Source of the DNA: Bacteroidota bacterium
GTDB lineage: Bacteria > Bacteroidota > Bacteroidia > Bacteroidales > JAAYUG01
Assembly: GCA_021812865.1 (NCBI GenBank)
Contig: JAKAMP010000081.1
Span: 1 to 8,960 of the forward strand
Length of the DNA: 8,960 nucleotides
Direction: 5' to 3'
Positions within the stretch are counted from its first letter, which is position 1; the number at the start of each line of letters is the position of its first letter. This document shows, piece after piece, positions 7,067-8,960 of this stretch. The position numbers and the translations under genes are program-made. The notes beneath the pieces were generated by a model. That model did not search any database. It was not told where the DNA came from and saw only the letters and a list, made by a program, of their open reading frames with translations.

Positions 7067-8960
7067 TTAATTGATACGGTAATCAATTTGTTCGGTGTTA
7101 TCCAGGAAGTGCATGAAATCGTCGTTGAGAACCACACGGCGGTTTCGGCTGAACATATCGAGGGTAATATTTTCTGCAGGATCAACCACCGTGAACCTAA
7201 GCAACACCTTACCGTTTTTGCCGGAGGTGAACTGTTCCATTTCGGCAATGAAGTCTTCGTCGATGATTTGGAGCGGAACCTTGATGGAAATGCTTTTCAC
7301 CAGTTCTTCTTTGACTTCGGCAAGCATATGAATACTGCCGATTTTGAATTCCAATTCATGGGAATCGGGAGGGAACTGTTTTTCCTGCACTTTTCCTTTG
7401 ATCAGGAGGCTATACCCCACGGTGAAGTAATTTTTATAGGACAGGTAGTCTCTACCAAACAGGGTAATCTTGAACGAATCGGAATAATCCTCAAGTGAAG
7501 CCCAGCCCCAGGGTTTATTGGTTTTGGTCATGCCATGATGCACGCCCGTGACAATGCCTGCAATCGACACATCTTTGTCCTTGTAGTCATCCATCTGGTT
7601 CAGTTGGGCAAGGGTTACGGTAGCAAAGGTTCTGATTTCGAGCTTATACTGGTCGAGGGGATGGGCTGAGAGATAAATTCCAATAAGGTCCTTTTCCTTA
7701 TTCAGTTTTTCCAGCATGGTCCATTCCATGGCATCGGGTAAGACCGGTAGGGTAGGACCGAAGCTTGTGCTGTCGCCAAACAGGCTTTGCTGCCTGGAAT
7801 TTTTTTCCATCGTCATCCGGTTGCCGTATTTGATCAGGGCTTCGATGAAGTTCGTTTCTTTATCGGATGTAAGGGCGAAGTACTGTTCACGGCGAATGTT
7901 GGCAAAGGTATCGAAGGCTCCTGCCATGGCCATGGCCTCAATGCTTTTCTTGTTTACAGCATACAGGTTTACCCTTTCAATAAAACCAAAGATGCTGGTG
8001 AAGGGCCCGTTCTGGTCGCGTTCCTCGATCACAGCCTTTACTGCAGCTTCTCCAAGTCCTTTGATGGCGCCCAGACCGAAGCGGATGTCTCCTGCCTTGT
8101 TTACGGTGAATTTCAGGTCCGATTCATTGATATCGGGTCCCAGTACATTGATGTTCATCCTCCTGCATTCATCCATGAAGAAGGATATTTTCTTGATGTC
8201 GGAACTGTTTCGGCTCAAAACAGCAGCCATAAATTCGGCCGGGTAATGAGCCTTCAGGTAGGCAGTCTGGTATGCCACGAGGGCGTAGCATGTTGAATGG
8301 GATTTATTGAAAGCATATTGGGCAAAGGCTTCCCAGTCGGTCCACACCTTTTCGACCTTTGCTTTATCCAGTCCATTGTTGGAGCAACCGGTGATGAACT
8401 TCTCCTTCATCTCGTCCATCATCTTGCGGTTCTTCTTACCCATGGCTTTACGCAGCGTATCGGCCTCGCCCCTGGTGAAACCTGCCATGGCCCGCGACAA
8501 CTGCATCACCTGTTCCTGGTATACAGTAATGCCGTAAGTGTCTTTGAGATACTCCTCCATGATGGGGAAGTCATACACAATTCTTTCCCTGCCATGTTTA
8601 CGGTTCACAAAGCTGTCGATGTAATCCATAGGGCCCGGACGGTAAAGGGCGTTCATGGCGATAAGGTCTTCAAACCGGTTGGGTTTCAGGTCCTTCAGGT
8701 ACCTTTTCATTCCCGGTGATTCAAACTGGAATAAGCCGGTCGTTTCCCCGCGGCTGAAGACCTCGAATGTTTTTTCATCATCGAGGGGCAGGTTATCGAT
8801 ATCAATCGTTACGCCCTTCGATTTTCTGATATATTCAACAGCGTCGTTGATGATCGATAAAGTTTTAAGCCCCAGAAAGTCCATCTTGAGCATACCCACG
8901 CTCTCGATATGGCTGCCATCGAACTGGGCAACGAGATAGTCGGTATCTTTGCTGGTGCAG
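7067..8960 (-). CDS. dnaE: DNA polymerase III subunit alpha, C-terminal half (cut by window edge)
   Basis: The catalytic subunit of the replicative DNA polymerase, family C. About 630 residues are visible; the frame runs on through the right edge without a stop, so the PHP domain, the first two catalytic aspartates and the start are missing. The visible part opens in the palm, with the third catalytic Asp in KMDFLGLKTL (codon 8879-8881). Then come the fingers (YRPGPMDYIDSF, YQEQVMQLSRAMAGF, FNKSHSTCYALVAYQTAYL), the helix-hairpin-helix region (FGLGAIKGLGEAAV), a candidate beta-clamp motif QQSLFG (7775-7792), an OB domain (about 7400-7570) and the C-terminal domain. The distance from that Asp to the end, about 604 residues, is close to that of E. 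coli DnaE (about 605), so the C-terminus is complete. No intein or frameshift interrupts it. The TAA is at 7067-7069; no terminator follows, so read-through into trxA is likely. Confidence 0.96.
   Translation of the reverse strand, partial: CTSKDTDYLVAQFDGSHIESVGMLKMDFLGLKTLSIINDAVEYIRKSKGVTIDIDNLPLDDEKTFEVFSRGETTGLFQFESPGMKRYLKDLKPNRFEDLIAMNALYRPGPMDYIDSFVNRKHGRERIVYDFPIMEEYLKDTYGITVYQEQVMQLSRAMAGFTRGEADTLRKAMGKKNRKMMDEMKEKFITGCSNNGLDKAKVEKVWTDWEAFAQYAFNKSHSTCYALVAYQTAYLKAHYPAEFMAAVLSRNSSDIKKISFFMDECRRMNINVLGPDINESDLKFTVNKAGDIRFGLGAIKGLGEAAVKAVIEERDQNGPFTSIFGFIERVNLYAVNKKSIEAMAMAGAFDTFANIRREQYFALTSDKETNFIEALIKYGNRMTMEKNSRQQSLFGDSTSFGPTLPVLPDAMEWTMLEKLNKEKDLIGIYLSAHPLDQYKLEIRTFATVTLAQLNQMDDYKDKDVSIAGIVTGVHHGMTKTNKPWGWASLEDYSDSFKITLFGRDYLSYKNYFTVGYSLLIKGKVQEKQFPPDSHELEFKIGSIHMLAEVKEELVKSISIKVPLQIIDEDFIAEMEQFTSGKNGKVLLRFTVVDPAENITLDMFSRNRRVVLNDDFMHFLDNTEQIDYRIN

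Noticed and set aside
7787..8296. 169-codon open frame on the + strand inside dnaE
   Set aside because: It is the reverse-strand shadow of conserved DnaE sequence, with a composition that does not resemble a real protein.

Overview
The window looks like a chromosomal segment from a Bacteroidota bacterium. The evidence is a double-propeller sensor (Reg_prop blades plus a Y_Y_Y domain) typical of that phylum, two start regions with a TAnnTTTG -7 promoter box, weak or absent Shine-Dalgarno sequences, and a dnaE-trxA neighbourhood. The order or genus cannot be fixed from this sequence.

Layout. On the + strand come the 3' end of ribD (riboflavin synthesis, 1-335), a ~100-bp gap with a good Bacteroidota-type promoter, a gene for an exported TPR / Ig-like / caspase-fold (peptidase C14) protein (437-2782), and, after 77 bp with no visible promoter, a large membrane receptor (2860-6033). 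The receptor has two seven-bladed propellers, a Y_Y_Y domain, one membrane helix, a coiled coil and a PP2C/SpoIIE-type serine/threonine phosphatase. On the - strand, reading leftward from the right edge, come the C-terminal half of dnaE (DNA polymerase III alpha, 7067-8960, cut by the window edge), trxA (thioredoxin, 6698-7015) with its own -7 box and a strong intrinsic terminator, and a LOG-family nucleotide phosphoribohydrolase (6044-6622). The LOG gene meets the receptor gene tail to tail with 10 bp between the stops.

How the genes may work together. ribD, dnaE, trxA and the LOG gene are housekeeping genes. The part worth attention is the pair in the middle. Both proteins carry signal peptides, are encoded on the same strand, and appear to form one transcription unit driven from the promoter at about 358-390. 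One is a periplasmic (or secreted) caspase-like protease with a TPR scaffold and an intact His/Cys dyad. The other has the sensor half of a hybrid two-component receptor, but the usual histidine kinase is replaced by a phosphatase with all expected metal-binding aspartates. A protease-plus-phosphatase envelope signalling unit is a reasonable hypothesis, but it rests on gene order and domain content only. No STAS, anti-sigma or response-regulator partner lies in the window.

No tRNA, rRNA, CRISPR array, insertion sequence or integrase gene was seen. Every gap between genes is about 100 bp or less.
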